DNA from: an uncultured Caulobacteraceae bacterium
GTDB lineage: Bacteria; Pseudomonadota; Alphaproteobacteria; Caulobacterales; Caulobacteraceae
Direction of reading: 5' to 3'
Assembly: GCA_937910255.1 (NCBI GenBank)
Contig: CALEOQ010000277.1
Coordinates: forward strand, 1-6,222
Length of the DNA stretch: 6,222 nucleotides
The translations under genes were made by a program, and so were the position numbers. The notes below the pieces were generated by a model. The model ran no database searches. It had not been told where the DNA came from and saw only the letters and a program-made list of their open reading frames with translations. This document shows, piece by piece, positions 1 to 6,187 of the stretch (within the stretch, counting starts at the first letter, position 1; each line of letters starts with the position of its first letter).

Positions 1-1031
1 TCATCGATCGCGCAGAAACTCTCAAATCTAATGGCGAATCTCCAAGTAGCTTAGCGCCTTCTATCGCTGAGTTGCTTGGCGACGCCTACGCGCCCGTTCA
101 CCCAAGAAGCGATAGAGGAGTCTTGCTGGAATCAATCCGGCAAGCTGCTGGAGACGAAGCAACTATATTTGCTTTTTCTATTTTATCTCGCCTAGTAAAC
201 GTGAATCAAATTCAAACGATGTCAGAGTTGCGTGGCGCTAATTTAGCGGCCTCACCAGAAATTCTGCAAGTCTCTGATGGCGCGGCTCGGTTGCAAGCGG
301 AGCGCAAGCGCTTCAGAGAAGCCATATCGAGATTTGAGACGGAGGCCGAGAGGCTCACCAATACCAGGGAGCGGGCTTGGCAAGAAAACCTGAAAGCTGC
401 AGATGCAACTGCCCGCTCATGGCATCGAAGCAGGGTGAGGCGGTGGTTGAGGTACGCGAAATCCGCGCGTGACCACCAGACAGACGCTATCAGTAGCATT
501 AAGGCCGTGGAGGCTGCCTACAAAGAGAAAATGGGACTCGCGGCCCCAGTTGAGTACTGGGAAGCCAAGGCCGAGGAGCATCAGAAAGCTGAGCATTGGA
601 TGCGAGCGGCGGTCATTGCATTTTTTCCCGCCGCGTTGGCGGGCCTAGCCTTAGCCTTCAATCAGACAGCGCTGTCTCTGATTAAAATGGCGAGCGTCGC
701 GCAAGAGCCGGGGGCCCCCCCGTTCCCTACAGCCGTTTTTATCATCGCATCTGCTGGCCTGGCGTCATGTGCTGGCCTCGTGTTCTGGGTTGGCCGCTTG
801 CTCACCAAGCTCCATCTCAGCCAACACCATCTTCGGCAAGATGCCCGCGAGCGTGCGACGATGACTAAGACATACTTGGCGCTAATCGAGAACGGCGCAG
901 CGTCGGCAGAAGAACGTCAAATCATCCTGAACGCGCTCTTCCGCAACACTTCAGATGGAATTGTGAGAGAGGAAGGTGGCCTAGATCCTTCCATCGCCGC
1001 CGCACTCGGAAAATTCTTGGCTCGGCCATAA
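1..1031 (+). CDS. Coiled-coil, two-TM membrane protein of unknown function (DUF6161-like), 5' truncated
   Basis: The frame is open from the window edge (first full codon at base 3) to the TAA at 1029-1031, giving 342 visible residues. No in-frame ATG occurs before base 219. A TTG at 72 has no ribosome-binding site before it, so the true start most likely lies upstream of the window. From about visible residue 93 to 183 the protein is rich in Arg, Lys, Glu, Ala and Gln with a helical, coiled-coil look. Two hydrophobic segments follow at about residues 202-226 and 241-267, joined by a short Pro-rich loop (PGAPPFP). The C-terminal tail of about 75 residues is polar and contains the stretch LFRNTSDGIV. 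This architecture and tail recall proteins annotated as DUF6161, but that is from memory and tentative; no function can be given. The hydrophobic pair suggests an inner-membrane anchor with a cytoplasmic coiled coil. Codon use is more A/T-rich than in all other genes here, which hints at acquisition by transfer. It converges on the slipin gene with 40 bases between stop codons. Confidence 0.82.
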   Translation, partial: IDRAETLKSNGESPSSLAPSIAELLGDAYAPVHPRSDRGVLLESIRQAAGDEATIFAFSILSRLVNVNQIQTMSELRGANLAASPEILQVSDGAARLQAERKRFREAISRFETEAERLTNTRERAWQENLKAADATARSWHRSRVRRWLRYAKSARDHQTDAISSIKAVEAAYKEKMGLAAPVEYWEAKAEEHQKAEHWMRAAVIAFFPAALAGLALAFNQTALSLIKMASVAQEPGAPPFPTAVFIIASAGLASCAGLVFWVGRLLTKLHLSQHHLRQDARERATMTKTYLALIENGAASAEERQIILNALFRNTSDGIVREEGGLDPSIAAALGKFLARP

Positions 1032-1060
1032 CTCTCCTCGCTCGGAAGCATCGTCGCCTC

Positions 1061-1078
1061 GGCCTGAGGGGTCAGGCC
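1061..1078. terminator. Possible hairpin between convergent genes
   Basis: A perfect 7-bp inverted repeat (ggcctga / tcaggcc, loop gggg) lies at the junction of the two convergent genes and overlaps the slipin stop codon at 1072-1074. It could stop transcripts from the left-hand gene. There is no T-run on either side, so a canonical intrinsic terminator is not shown, and in GC-rich DNA a 7-bp stem may be chance. Confidence 0.25.
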
Positions 1079-1833
1079 TTCGGCTTGGCCATGTTGGCGA
1101 GCGCCGCGCCGATCTCCATGGGCATGGGGAAGACGATGGTGGTGTTCTTGTCGGCCCCGATGTCGGACAGGGTGTTCAGATAGCGCAGCTGCATGGCCTC
1201 GGGGATGGTCGCCAGGGTCTGGGCGGCCTCCAGCACGGCGTGGGCCGCCTGCTTCTCTCCCTCGGCGTTGATCACCCGGGCGCGGCGGTTCCGTTCGGCC
1301 TCGGCCTGGCGGGCGATGGCGCGGATCATGCTCTCGTCGATGTCGACGTGCTTGATCTCCACATTGGCGACCTTGATGCCCCATTCCTCGGTCTGGCTGT
1401 CGAGGATCGATCGGATGTCCTGGTTGAGCTTGTCCCGCTCGGCCAGCATGTCGTCCAGGTCGTGCTTGCCGAGCACCGAGCGCAGGGTTGTCTGGGCGAG
1501 CTGGCTGGTGGCGTCCATGTAGTTCTCCACCTGGATCACCGCCCGGTCGGCGTCGATGACCCGGAAGTAGATCACCGCCGAGACCTTCACCGAGACGTTG
1601 TCTCGGCTGATCAGGTCCTGGCTCGGCACGTCGAGCACGATGGTTCGCAGGTCGACCCGAACCATTTGCTGCACGACCGGGATCAGCAGGATCAGGCCCG
1701 GCCCCTTGACGCCGGAGAACCGGCCGAGGGTGAAGACCACCGCGCGTTCGTATTCCCGCATCACCTTCACGGCCTGCAGCAGGACGACGATGACGAGGAT
1801 CAGAAGTGCGCCGTAACTGGCGATATCGAACAT
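1072..1833 (-). CDS. Slipin family protein (stomatin-like, SPFH/band 7 domain)
   Basis: This is a 253-residue membrane-anchored SPFH (band 7) protein, the usual length for bacterial and archaeal slipins. An N-terminal hydrophobic segment (about residues 7-24) is followed by the SPFH domain at about 27-185, with typical stretches such as YERAVVFTLGR (28-38), GPGLILLIP (44-52) and DNVSVKVSAVIYFRV (78-92). A charged Ala/Glu/Arg-rich helix (about 172-206) should drive oligomerisation, and the C-terminal TTIVFPMP (231-238) is characteristic. Family members form large membrane-associated rings or scaffolds, and in archaea the slipin partner is cleaved by the neighbouring NfeD protease. Here the gene lies directly downstream of nfeD with a 21-base gap that contains a strong ribosome-binding site (aaggaagg) about six bases before the ATG. 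Co-transcription and a working partnership with NfeD are therefore likely. QmcA or HflK/C are less likely because of the short length and the NfeD neighbour. Confidence 0.95.
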   Translation of the reverse strand: MFDIASYGALLILVIVVLLQAVKVMREYERAVVFTLGRFSGVKGPGLILLIPVVQQMVRVDLRTIVLDVPSQDLISRDNVSVKVSAVIYFRVIDADRAVIQVENYMDATSQLAQTTLRSVLGKHDLDDMLAERDKLNQDIRSILDSQTEEWGIKVANVEIKHVDIDESMIRAIARQAEAERNRRARVINAEGEKQAAHAVLEAAQTLATIPEAMQLRYLNTLSDIGADKNTTIVFPMPMEIGAALANMAKPKA

Positions 1834-1854
1834 GGGCTTTCCTTCCTTTGGCGC

Positions 1855-3255
1855 TCAGGGCGCCGGTGGTTCGGTGTCTGGAGCAGGTTCGACGATGAGG
1901 ATCAGGCCGTCCCGGCCGGTGACGCGGACCTTCTGGCCGGGCGCCAGGGCGGCCGGCGAGCGGGCCTGCCAATCTTCGCCCTGGGTATGAACCCAGCCTT
2001 CGCCGGCGTCCCAGTGGCGCACCTCGCCCGAGGCGTGGCTCAGGGATTGCGCGCCGGTGACCACCTGCAGCCGGGCCGCCTTCAGGGCCGAACGGATGGC
2101 GATCAGGAAGAAGGCGAGGCTGAGGCCGACCGTGGCGAAGACCACATAGGGCGACAGACGGTAGCCCGGCATGTCGCGGATCAGCAGCATGGAGCCGATG
2201 GCCAGACTGATGGCGCCGGCGACGCCGAAGACGCCAAGCCCCGGCATCGCCGCCTCGGCCACCAAGAGACCGATCCCCAGCAGCATCAGGGCTGCGCCCG
2301 CATAATCCACCGGCAGCATGTTGAGGGCGAACAGCCCCACCACCAGGCAGACGGCCCCGACCGCCCCCGGTCCCACCGCGCCAGGCGACATGAACTCGAA
2401 GATCAGGCCGTAGACCCCGATCATCAGCAGGATGTAGGCGATGTTGGGATTGGTGATCACCGCCAGCGCCCGCGCCCGCCAGTCCGGCGACAGCCGCTCC
2501 ACCGTGGCGCCGGCGGTGCGCAGCACATGGGGGTCGCCGTCCAGCTGCACCGTCCGGCCGTCGGCCTGGGCCAGCAGGTCGTCCAGGTCCCGGGCGAGGA
2601 TCTCGATCACATTCTGATCATAGGCCTCCCGCGCCGTCAGGGTGGCGGCCTCCCGCACCGCCAGCGCGGCCCACTCGGCGTTGCGGCCCTGCAGGCCGGC
2701 CAGGGACCGGATATAGGCCACCGCATCATTGGTGATCTTGGCGGTCATGGCGTCGCCGCCCTGGGCGGGCGCCGCCTCGCCCTCTTCGCCTTCGGGTTCG
2801 GCCGGGCTCAAGGGGTTGCTTCCGCCCATCTGCACCGGCGTCGCCGCCCCCAGATGCGCGCCGGGCGTCATGGCGGCCAGATGACTGCCATAGAGGATGT
2901 AGGTCCCGGCGCTGGCGGCCCGCGATCCGGCCGGGGCGACGAAGACCGCGACCGGAACGGGCGAGGCCAGGATGTCGGCGATGATGTCCCGGGTCGAGGA
3001 ATCCAGGCCGCCCGGCGTGTCCATGGTGATGACCACCAGCTCGGCCGATCGCTCGCGGGCGGTCTCCAGGCCCTGGCTCAGATATTCGGCGGTCCCCGGC
3101 CCGACGGCCCCGTCCAGCTCAAGGACCAGGACCAGCGGCGCAGGGCCCTCCTGCGCGCGGGCGGCCGGGGCGTTGGTGATCCAGACGGCGGCGACCAGCA
3201 GGAGAAGTCCCGCCATCAGGCCTCGCATGGTCGGTTGCGTCGTCTGACGCCGCAT
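1855..3255 (-). CDS. NfeD family protein, long form: membrane serine protease (ClpP-like) with C-terminal OB-fold domain
   Basis: This 466-residue protein has the full long-NfeD architecture. Numbering here counts from the GTG one codon upstream of the chosen start. A signal or anchor segment (about 14-30, cleavage plausible after ARA at 33-35) leads into a ClpP-class serine protease domain (about 41-235). By analogy to archaeal PH1510 (Ser97/Lys138), the catalytic pair is Ser116 in RAASAGTY and Lys174 in TAKITNDAVAYI. TPGG at 81-84 is the usual strand-turn near the active site. Several hydrophobic helices span about 270-390, and the C-terminal soluble domain (about 398-457) is the NfeD OB-like fold. 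An acidic, Pro/Gly/Ala-rich insert (about 146-170) widens the spacing between the catalytic residues. The ATG at 3253-3255 is preferred over the GTG at 3256-3258 because the ribosome-binding site ggagagga lies seven bases before it. The gene leads an operon with the slipin, its probable substrate or partner in membrane quality control. Confidence 0.95.
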   Translation of the reverse strand: MRRQTTQPTMRGLMAGLLLLVAAVWITNAPAARAQEGPAPLVLVLELDGAVGPGTAEYLSQGLETARERSAELVVITMDTPGGLDSSTRDIIADILASPVPVAVFVAPAGSRAASAGTYILYGSHLAAMTPGAHLGAATPVQMGGSNPLSPAEPEGEEGEAAPAQGGDAMTAKITNDAVAYIRSLAGLQGRNAEWAALAVREAATLTAREAYDQNVIEILARDLDDLLAQADGRTVQLDGDPHVLRTAGATVERLSPDWRARALAVITNPNIAYILLMIGVYGLIFEFMSPGAVGPGAVGAVCLVVGLFALNMLPVDYAGAALMLLGIGLLVAEAAMPGLGVFGVAGAISLAIGSMLLIRDMPGYRLSPYVVFATVGLSLAFFLIAIRSALKAARLQVVTGAQSLSHASGEVRHWDAGEGWVHTQGEDWQARSPAALAPGQKVRVTGRDGLILIVEPAPDTEPPAP

Positions 3256-3382
3256 CACCGCATCCTCTCCGTCCGCTCGGCGGCAAGTCTAGGCCCGCGG
3301 CGCGGTCCATGTCTTCCCTAACCGGCTTGATCTGTCGCCCGCGAGGCGCCACCGAAGGCGGGTCAGCCCAAGGAGCCCCGCC
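3256..3382. promoter_or_regulatory. Divergent intergenic region carrying the promoters of the nfeD-slipin and formaldehyde operons
   Basis: These 127 bases separate the divergent start codons, so both operons should have promoters here. I cannot identify convincing -35/-10 pairs or a clear operator palindrome by eye. What can be seen is the ribosome-binding site of each first gene: ggagagga reading left from about 3270, and aaggag at 3370-3375. No regulator of the FrmR type is encoded next to the formaldehyde genes. Confidence 0.5.
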
Positions 3383-4492
3383 ATGAAGACCCGCGCCGCC
3401 GTCGCCTTCGAAGCCAAGAAGCCGCTGGAGATCGTCGAACTGGATCTGGAGGGGCCCAAGGCCGGCGAGGTGCTGGTGGAGATCAAGGCCACAGGCATCT
3501 GCCACACCGACGCCTACACCCTGGACGGCCTGGATTCCGAAGGCGTCTTTCCCTCGATCCTGGGGCATGAGGGGGCGGGCGTGGTGGTCGAGGTGGGGGC
3601 TGGCGTCACCAGCCTGAAGCCCGGCGACCATGTGATCCCGCTCTACACACCCGAATGCCGCCAGTGCAAAAGCTGCCTGTCGCGCAAGACCAACCTCTGC
3701 ACGGCGATCCGCGGCACCCAGGGCAAGGGCGTCATGCCCGACGGCACCAGCCGGTTCTCCTACAAGGGCCAGATGGTCCACCACTATATGGGCTGCTCCA
3801 CCTTCTCGAACTTCACGGTCCTGCCGGAGATCGCGCTGGCCAAGATCCGGGCCGACGCCCCCTTCGACAAGGCCTGCTATATCGGCTGCGGGGTGACCAC
3901 AGGGGTGGGCGCGGTGACAAACACCGCCAAGGTGGAGCCCGGCGCCAACGCCGTCGTCTTCGGCCTCGGCGGCATCGGACTGAACGTCCTGCAGGGTCTG
4001 CGGATGGTCGGCGCCTCAATGATCATCGGGGTGGACATCAACCCCGACCGCGAGGAATGGGGTCGCCGCTTCGGCATGACCCACTTCGTCAATCCCAAGA
4101 CCCTGGACGGCGACGTGGTCGCCCATCTGGTGGAGATGACGGGCGGCGGCGCCGACTACACCTTCGACTGCACCGGCAATGTCCAGGTCATGCGCCAGGC
4201 TCTGGAGGCCTGCCATCGCGGCTGGGGCGAGAGCATCATCATCGGCGTGGCCGAGGCCGGGAAAGAGATCGCCACTCGACCGTTCCAGCTGGTCACCGGG
4301 CGGGTCTGGAAAGGCACGGCCTTTGGCGGCGCCCGCGGGCGCACCGACGTGCCGACCATCGTCGACTGGTACATGAACGGGAAGATCGAGATCGACCCGA
4401 TGATCACCCACACCATGCCGCTCGAAGACATCAACAAGGCCTTCGACCTGATGCATGCGGGCGAGAGCATCCGCAGCGTCGTGGTCTTCTGA
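3383..4492 (+). CDS. frmA: S-(hydroxymethyl)glutathione dehydrogenase / class III alcohol dehydrogenase
   Basis: This is a 369-residue zinc-dependent medium-chain dehydrogenase, the standard length. It oxidises S-hydroxymethylglutathione, formed spontaneously from formaldehyde and glutathione, to S-formylglutathione with NAD+ in the cytoplasm. Class III enzymes can also act as S-nitrosoglutathione reductases. Catalytic zinc ligands are Cys40 (GICHTD), His62 (GHEGAG) and Cys169 (IGCGVTTG). The structural zinc is held by Cys92, Cys95, Cys98 and Cys106. The Rossmann motif is GLGGIG at 194-199, with the NAD-selecting Asp218 in GVDIN. The class III signature IRGTQGKG (109-116) followed by MPDGTSRF separates it from ordinary alcohol dehydrogenases, as do ATRPFQLVTGR (297-307) and KGTAFGG. 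The ribosome-binding site aaggag lies seven bases before the ATG, fixing the start. The S-formylglutathione hydrolase gene follows after nine bases, so the pathway's next step is in the same operon. The gene is also called adhC, flhA or gfaA-associated in different genomes; the function is secure, the symbol is a convention. Confidence 0.98.
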   Translation: MKTRAAVAFEAKKPLEIVELDLEGPKAGEVLVEIKATGICHTDAYTLDGLDSEGVFPSILGHEGAGVVVEVGAGVTSLKPGDHVIPLYTPECRQCKSCLSRKTNLCTAIRGTQGKGVMPDGTSRFSYKGQMVHHYMGCSTFSNFTVLPEIALAKIRADAPFDKACYIGCGVTTGVGAVTNTAKVEPGANAVVFGLGGIGLNVLQGLRMVGASMIIGVDINPDREEWGRRFGMTHFVNPKTLDGDVVAHLVEMTGGGADYTFDCTGNVQVMRQALEACHRGWGESIIIGVAEAGKEIATRPFQLVTGRVWKGTAFGGARGRTDVPTIVDWYMNGKIEIDPMITHTMPLEDINKAFDLMHAGESIRSVVVF

Positions 4493-4501
4493 GGTCGCCC
4501 G

Positions 4502-5344
4502 ATGAGTATTGAGGTTCTCCAGCAGCATCGCGTCCATGGCGGGACCCTGCGCTATCTCCGCCACCAGAGCGCCGTCACCGGCACGCCCATGCGCTTCTCG
4601 CTCTTCCTGCCGGACGGCGAGGGGCCGTTCCCCATGCTGGTCTGGCTCTCGGGCCTGACCTGCACGGAGGACAACTTCACCACCAAGGCCGGCGCCTATG
4701 GCCCGGCCGCCGCCCACGGCCTGGCCATCCTGGCGCCCGACACCAGCCCCCGCGGCGAGGGCGTGGCCGACGATCCTGCCTATGATCTGGGGCAGGGGGC
4801 CGGCTTCTATGTGGACGCCACGCAAGAGCCCTGGGCGCCCCACTTCCAGATGGAGACCTATGTCACCGGCGAACTGCTGGAGACGGTGGTCGCGGAATTC
4901 CCCATCGCGCGGCAGAAGATCGGCGTCTCCGGCCACTCCATGGGCGGCCATGGCGCCCTGACGCTGGCCCTGCGCCACCCGGACATCTTCCGCTCGGTCT
5001 CGGCCTTCGCCCCCATCTGCTCGCCGACCCGCTGCCCGTGGGGGGAGAAGGCGTTCACCGCCTATCTGGGCGAGGATCGCACCACCTGGGCGGACCACGA
5101 CGCGGCCCGGCTGATCGAGGCCGGCGCGGCCCAGGGCCGGTTCGACGACATCCTGGTGGACCAGGGTCTCGGCGACAACTTCCTGGCCGACCAGCTCAAG
5201 CCTGAGCTCATGGAGGCCGCCTGCGCCGCCGCCGGCCAGAAACTGACGCTGCGCCGCCAGGCCGGCTACGACCACTCCTACTTCTTCATGGCCAGCTTCA
5301 TCGCCGACCACGTGGCCTTCCACGCGGCGCGGTTGAAGGGCTGA
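4502..5344 (+). CDS. fghA: S-formylglutathione hydrolase
   Basis: This 280-residue alpha/beta-hydrolase of the esterase D family hydrolyses S-formylglutathione to formate and glutathione, the second step of glutathione-dependent formaldehyde detoxification. The nucleophile is Ser146 in the elbow GHSMGG (144-149). The acid is most likely Asp225 in DQGLGDNFL and the base His258 in GYDHSYFF, both family hallmarks. LSGLTCTEDNF (49-59) carries the conserved Cys54 near the active site, and SAFAPICSP (167-175) is also typical. Length and all motifs are intact. The ATG follows the dehydrogenase stop by nine bases. A modest GAGG ribosome-binding site overlaps that stop codon (4491-4494), so translation is probably coupled. 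The same gene is called frmB or yeiG in E. coli. A convergent gene lies downstream, past a strong hairpin. Confidence 0.97.
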   Translation: MSIEVLQQHRVHGGTLRYLRHQSAVTGTPMRFSLFLPDGEGPFPMLVWLSGLTCTEDNFTTKAGAYGPAAAHGLAILAPDTSPRGEGVADDPAYDLGQGAGFYVDATQEPWAPHFQMETYVTGELLETVVAEFPIARQKIGVSGHSMGGHGALTLALRHPDIFRSVSAFAPICSPTRCPWGEKAFTAYLGEDRTTWADHDAARLIEAGAAQGRFDDILVDQGLGDNFLADQLKPELMEAACAAAGQKLTLRRQAGYDHSYFFMASFIADHVAFHAARLKG

Positions 5345-5349
5345 GGGTT

Positions 5350-5378
5350 AGGAGCCGCCTGGCTAAACTGCGGCTCCT
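5350..5378. terminator. Bidirectional hairpin between convergent genes
   Basis: A perfect 9-bp inverted repeat (aggagccgc / gcggctcct) with an 11-base loop sits six bases after the hydrolase stop and 17 bases beyond the convergent gene's stop. Its position suits a shared transcription terminator. Neither side has a clear T-run, so termination might depend on Rho or on the stem alone. Confidence 0.5.
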
Positions 5379-5394
5379 GGCTTCGCCGGTCCTA

Positions 5395-5787
5395 TCAGGG
5401 CGCCCACGGAATCTTCGGAGGGGTGTTGGCGATCGCCATGCTGGCGTCGTTAGCTTCGGCGACGTCGATAACGTGCCGCGGCCAAAAGGGGAGTTCGCTC
5501 CCCAGCCAGAGGGCGTCGGATTCAGATGTCGATGCCGGCTCGTTGTTCAGGACGCCGATGTAACCATCCTGGGTTCTTCCCGTCACCACGACCCACATGC
5601 GTTCAAAGATGGCTGGGTCTTCGGCGTCATCGATTGCGATCTTGAAGATCAGCTGTGCAAAATCGCCCGGCTCCAACGCCTCGCGGACCCACAGCGGCGG
5701 GATCTCGAAGCGATCTGGCGCAGCGGCTTGGCGCTGTTCTCCGTCGTCAAGCGACCAACCGTCACGATCAAAATCTGGTTCGCGCAT
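5395..5787 (-). CDS. Small hypothetical protein, DUF2314/DUF2185-like
   Basis: This is a 130-residue acidic, soluble protein with no signal peptide or membrane segment. The first 25 or so residues are polar and probably disordered. From about residue 27 a compact domain begins (FEIPPLWVREALEPGDFAQLIFKI, in two parts at 27-38 and 39-50), followed by ERMWVVVTG (62-70), DGYIGVLNNEP (74-84) and LGSELPFWPRHVIDV (95-109). The pattern of a Met-Trp strand, a GxLxNxP turn and a VID strand resembles the small DUF2314/DUF2185 proteins. Some relatives are grouped with toxin-immunity proteins, but no toxin gene is visible here, so the role is open. The frame stays open upstream to 5979, but that stretch runs into a palindromic repeat and has no protein-like character. 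The ATG at 5785-5787, preceded by a G-rich stretch (ggggggtggg), is the best start. The gene appears monocistronic and converges on the hydrolase gene. Confidence 0.8.
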   Translation of the reverse strand: MREPDFDRDGWSLDDGEQRQAAAPDRFEIPPLWVREALEPGDFAQLIFKIAIDDAEDPAIFERMWVVVTGRTQDGYIGVLNNEPASTSESDALWLGSELPFWPRHVIDVAEANDASMAIANTPPKIPWAP

Positions 5788-5903
5788 CCCACCCCCCGGT
5801 AAGGTCCGGTCGCGAGGATGCGTTTGTTTTCGGTCTTGGACAATCTCGGGCAGGCGTCGCGATCGGCGCTGCGGTCGAGGGCGGAGGCGGCCCATCCACC
5901 CCA

Positions 5904-5996
5904 CCTCGTCATGCTCGCCCCTGTGGCGAGCATCCCTGTCGAGGGCGGGCGCGCGCGGCGAGAGGGATTCTCGGCACAAGGCCGAGAATGACGAGG
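5904..5996. repeat. Composite palindromic intergenic repeat (REP-like), two nested hairpins
   Basis: Two perfect hairpins lie side by side: atgctcgcc/ggcgagcat (5911-5919 and 5925-5933) and attctcggc/gccgagaat (5967-5975 and 5981-5989). Each has a 9-bp stem and a 5-base loop. In addition, the outer ends pair with each other: 5904-5917 against 5983-5996 match at 13 of 14 positions. The element can therefore fold either as one long stem or as two separate hairpins. Its edges (cctcgtcat ... atgacgagg) and the gccgagaatgacgagg end look like the dispersed palindromic repeats common between genes in Caulobacterales and other Alphaproteobacteria. That resemblance is from memory and only one copy is present here. 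Confidence 0.75.
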
Positions 5997-6021
5997 GGGA
6001 GGGGACGACAGCGCCCGCCCC

Positions 6022-6113
6022 CTAATCCAACGCCCCGACATCCAGCACGGGCGAGGCGTCTATGCCCTCGGCGTTGAGCAGGGCCGCGACACGCTCCAGG
6101 CCGGCGATGATCG
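6022..6113 (-). CDS. C-terminal end of an unidentified protein, cut off by adapter sequence
   Basis: Reading leftwards from the adapter junction, one frame gives about 30 residues ending IDASPVLDVGALD and a TAG stop at 6022-6024. Nearly every third codon position is G or C (for example GCC, GGC, CTG, GAG, CTC, AAC), as in the neighbouring native genes and unlike the two other frames. The helical stretch AGLERVAALLNAEG is protein-like. The frame is broken at 6113/6114, where synthetic adapter begins, so the rest of the gene is missing from this contig or lies elsewhere in the assembly. Thirty residues are too few for me to name the family. Confidence 0.6.
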
Positions 6114-6187
6114 AGATCGGAAGAGCACACGTCTGAACTCCAGTCACGTCGTAATCTCGTATGCCGTCTTCTGCTTGAAAAAAAAAA
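6114..6187 (+). other. Illumina TruSeq adapter, index and poly-A: sequencing artefact
   Basis: Bases 6114-6147 match the TruSeq indexed adapter in full (starts agatcggaagagc, ends ccagtcac). A 6-base index, gtcgta, follows at 6148-6153. Bases 6154-6177 match the constant part leading into the P7 flow-cell end (starts atctcgtatgcc, ends ttctgcttg). Ten A's (6178-6187) follow, as seen when reads run past the end of a short library fragment. This is not genomic DNA. A minus-strand frame through it encodes SSRRRHTRLRRDW and SSDVCSSDL, artificial peptides that recur in contaminated database entries. Confidence 0.98.

Noticed and set aside
917..1972. A 351-residue minus-strand frame overlapping the slipin gene
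   Set aside because: It is an Arg/Pro/Gly-rich shifted-frame shadow of the slipin gene on the same strand, and also crosses the end of the convergent gene.
1240..3321. A 693-residue plus-strand open frame antisense to the nfeD and slipin genes
   Set aside because: It is extremely rich in Arg, Gly, Asp, His and Gln with no domain-like hydrophobic pattern. It is the expected antisense shadow of high-GC genes, and the opposite strand encodes two well-recognised families.
4016..5323. A 435-residue minus-strand open frame antisense to both formaldehyde genes
   Set aside because: Low-complexity Gly/Ala/His/Asp composition and complete overlap with two proteins having intact catalytic motifs mark it as a shadow.
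5788..5979. A 64-codon N-terminal extension of the DUF2314-like gene
   Set aside because: The frame is open, but the added residues are Arg/Pro-rich, run into the palindromic repeat and lack protein-like features. The ATG at 5787 gives a normal family-sized protein.
5904..5996. A CRISPR array or tRNA-like structure suggested by the repeated hairpins
   Set aside because: There are only two hairpins of different sequence, with no regular repeats and spacers and no cloverleaf arms or anticodon loop.
6178..6187. The A-run as a terminator T-tract for the minus strand
   Set aside because: It directly follows the adapter end and is a sequencing artefact, not genomic DNA.
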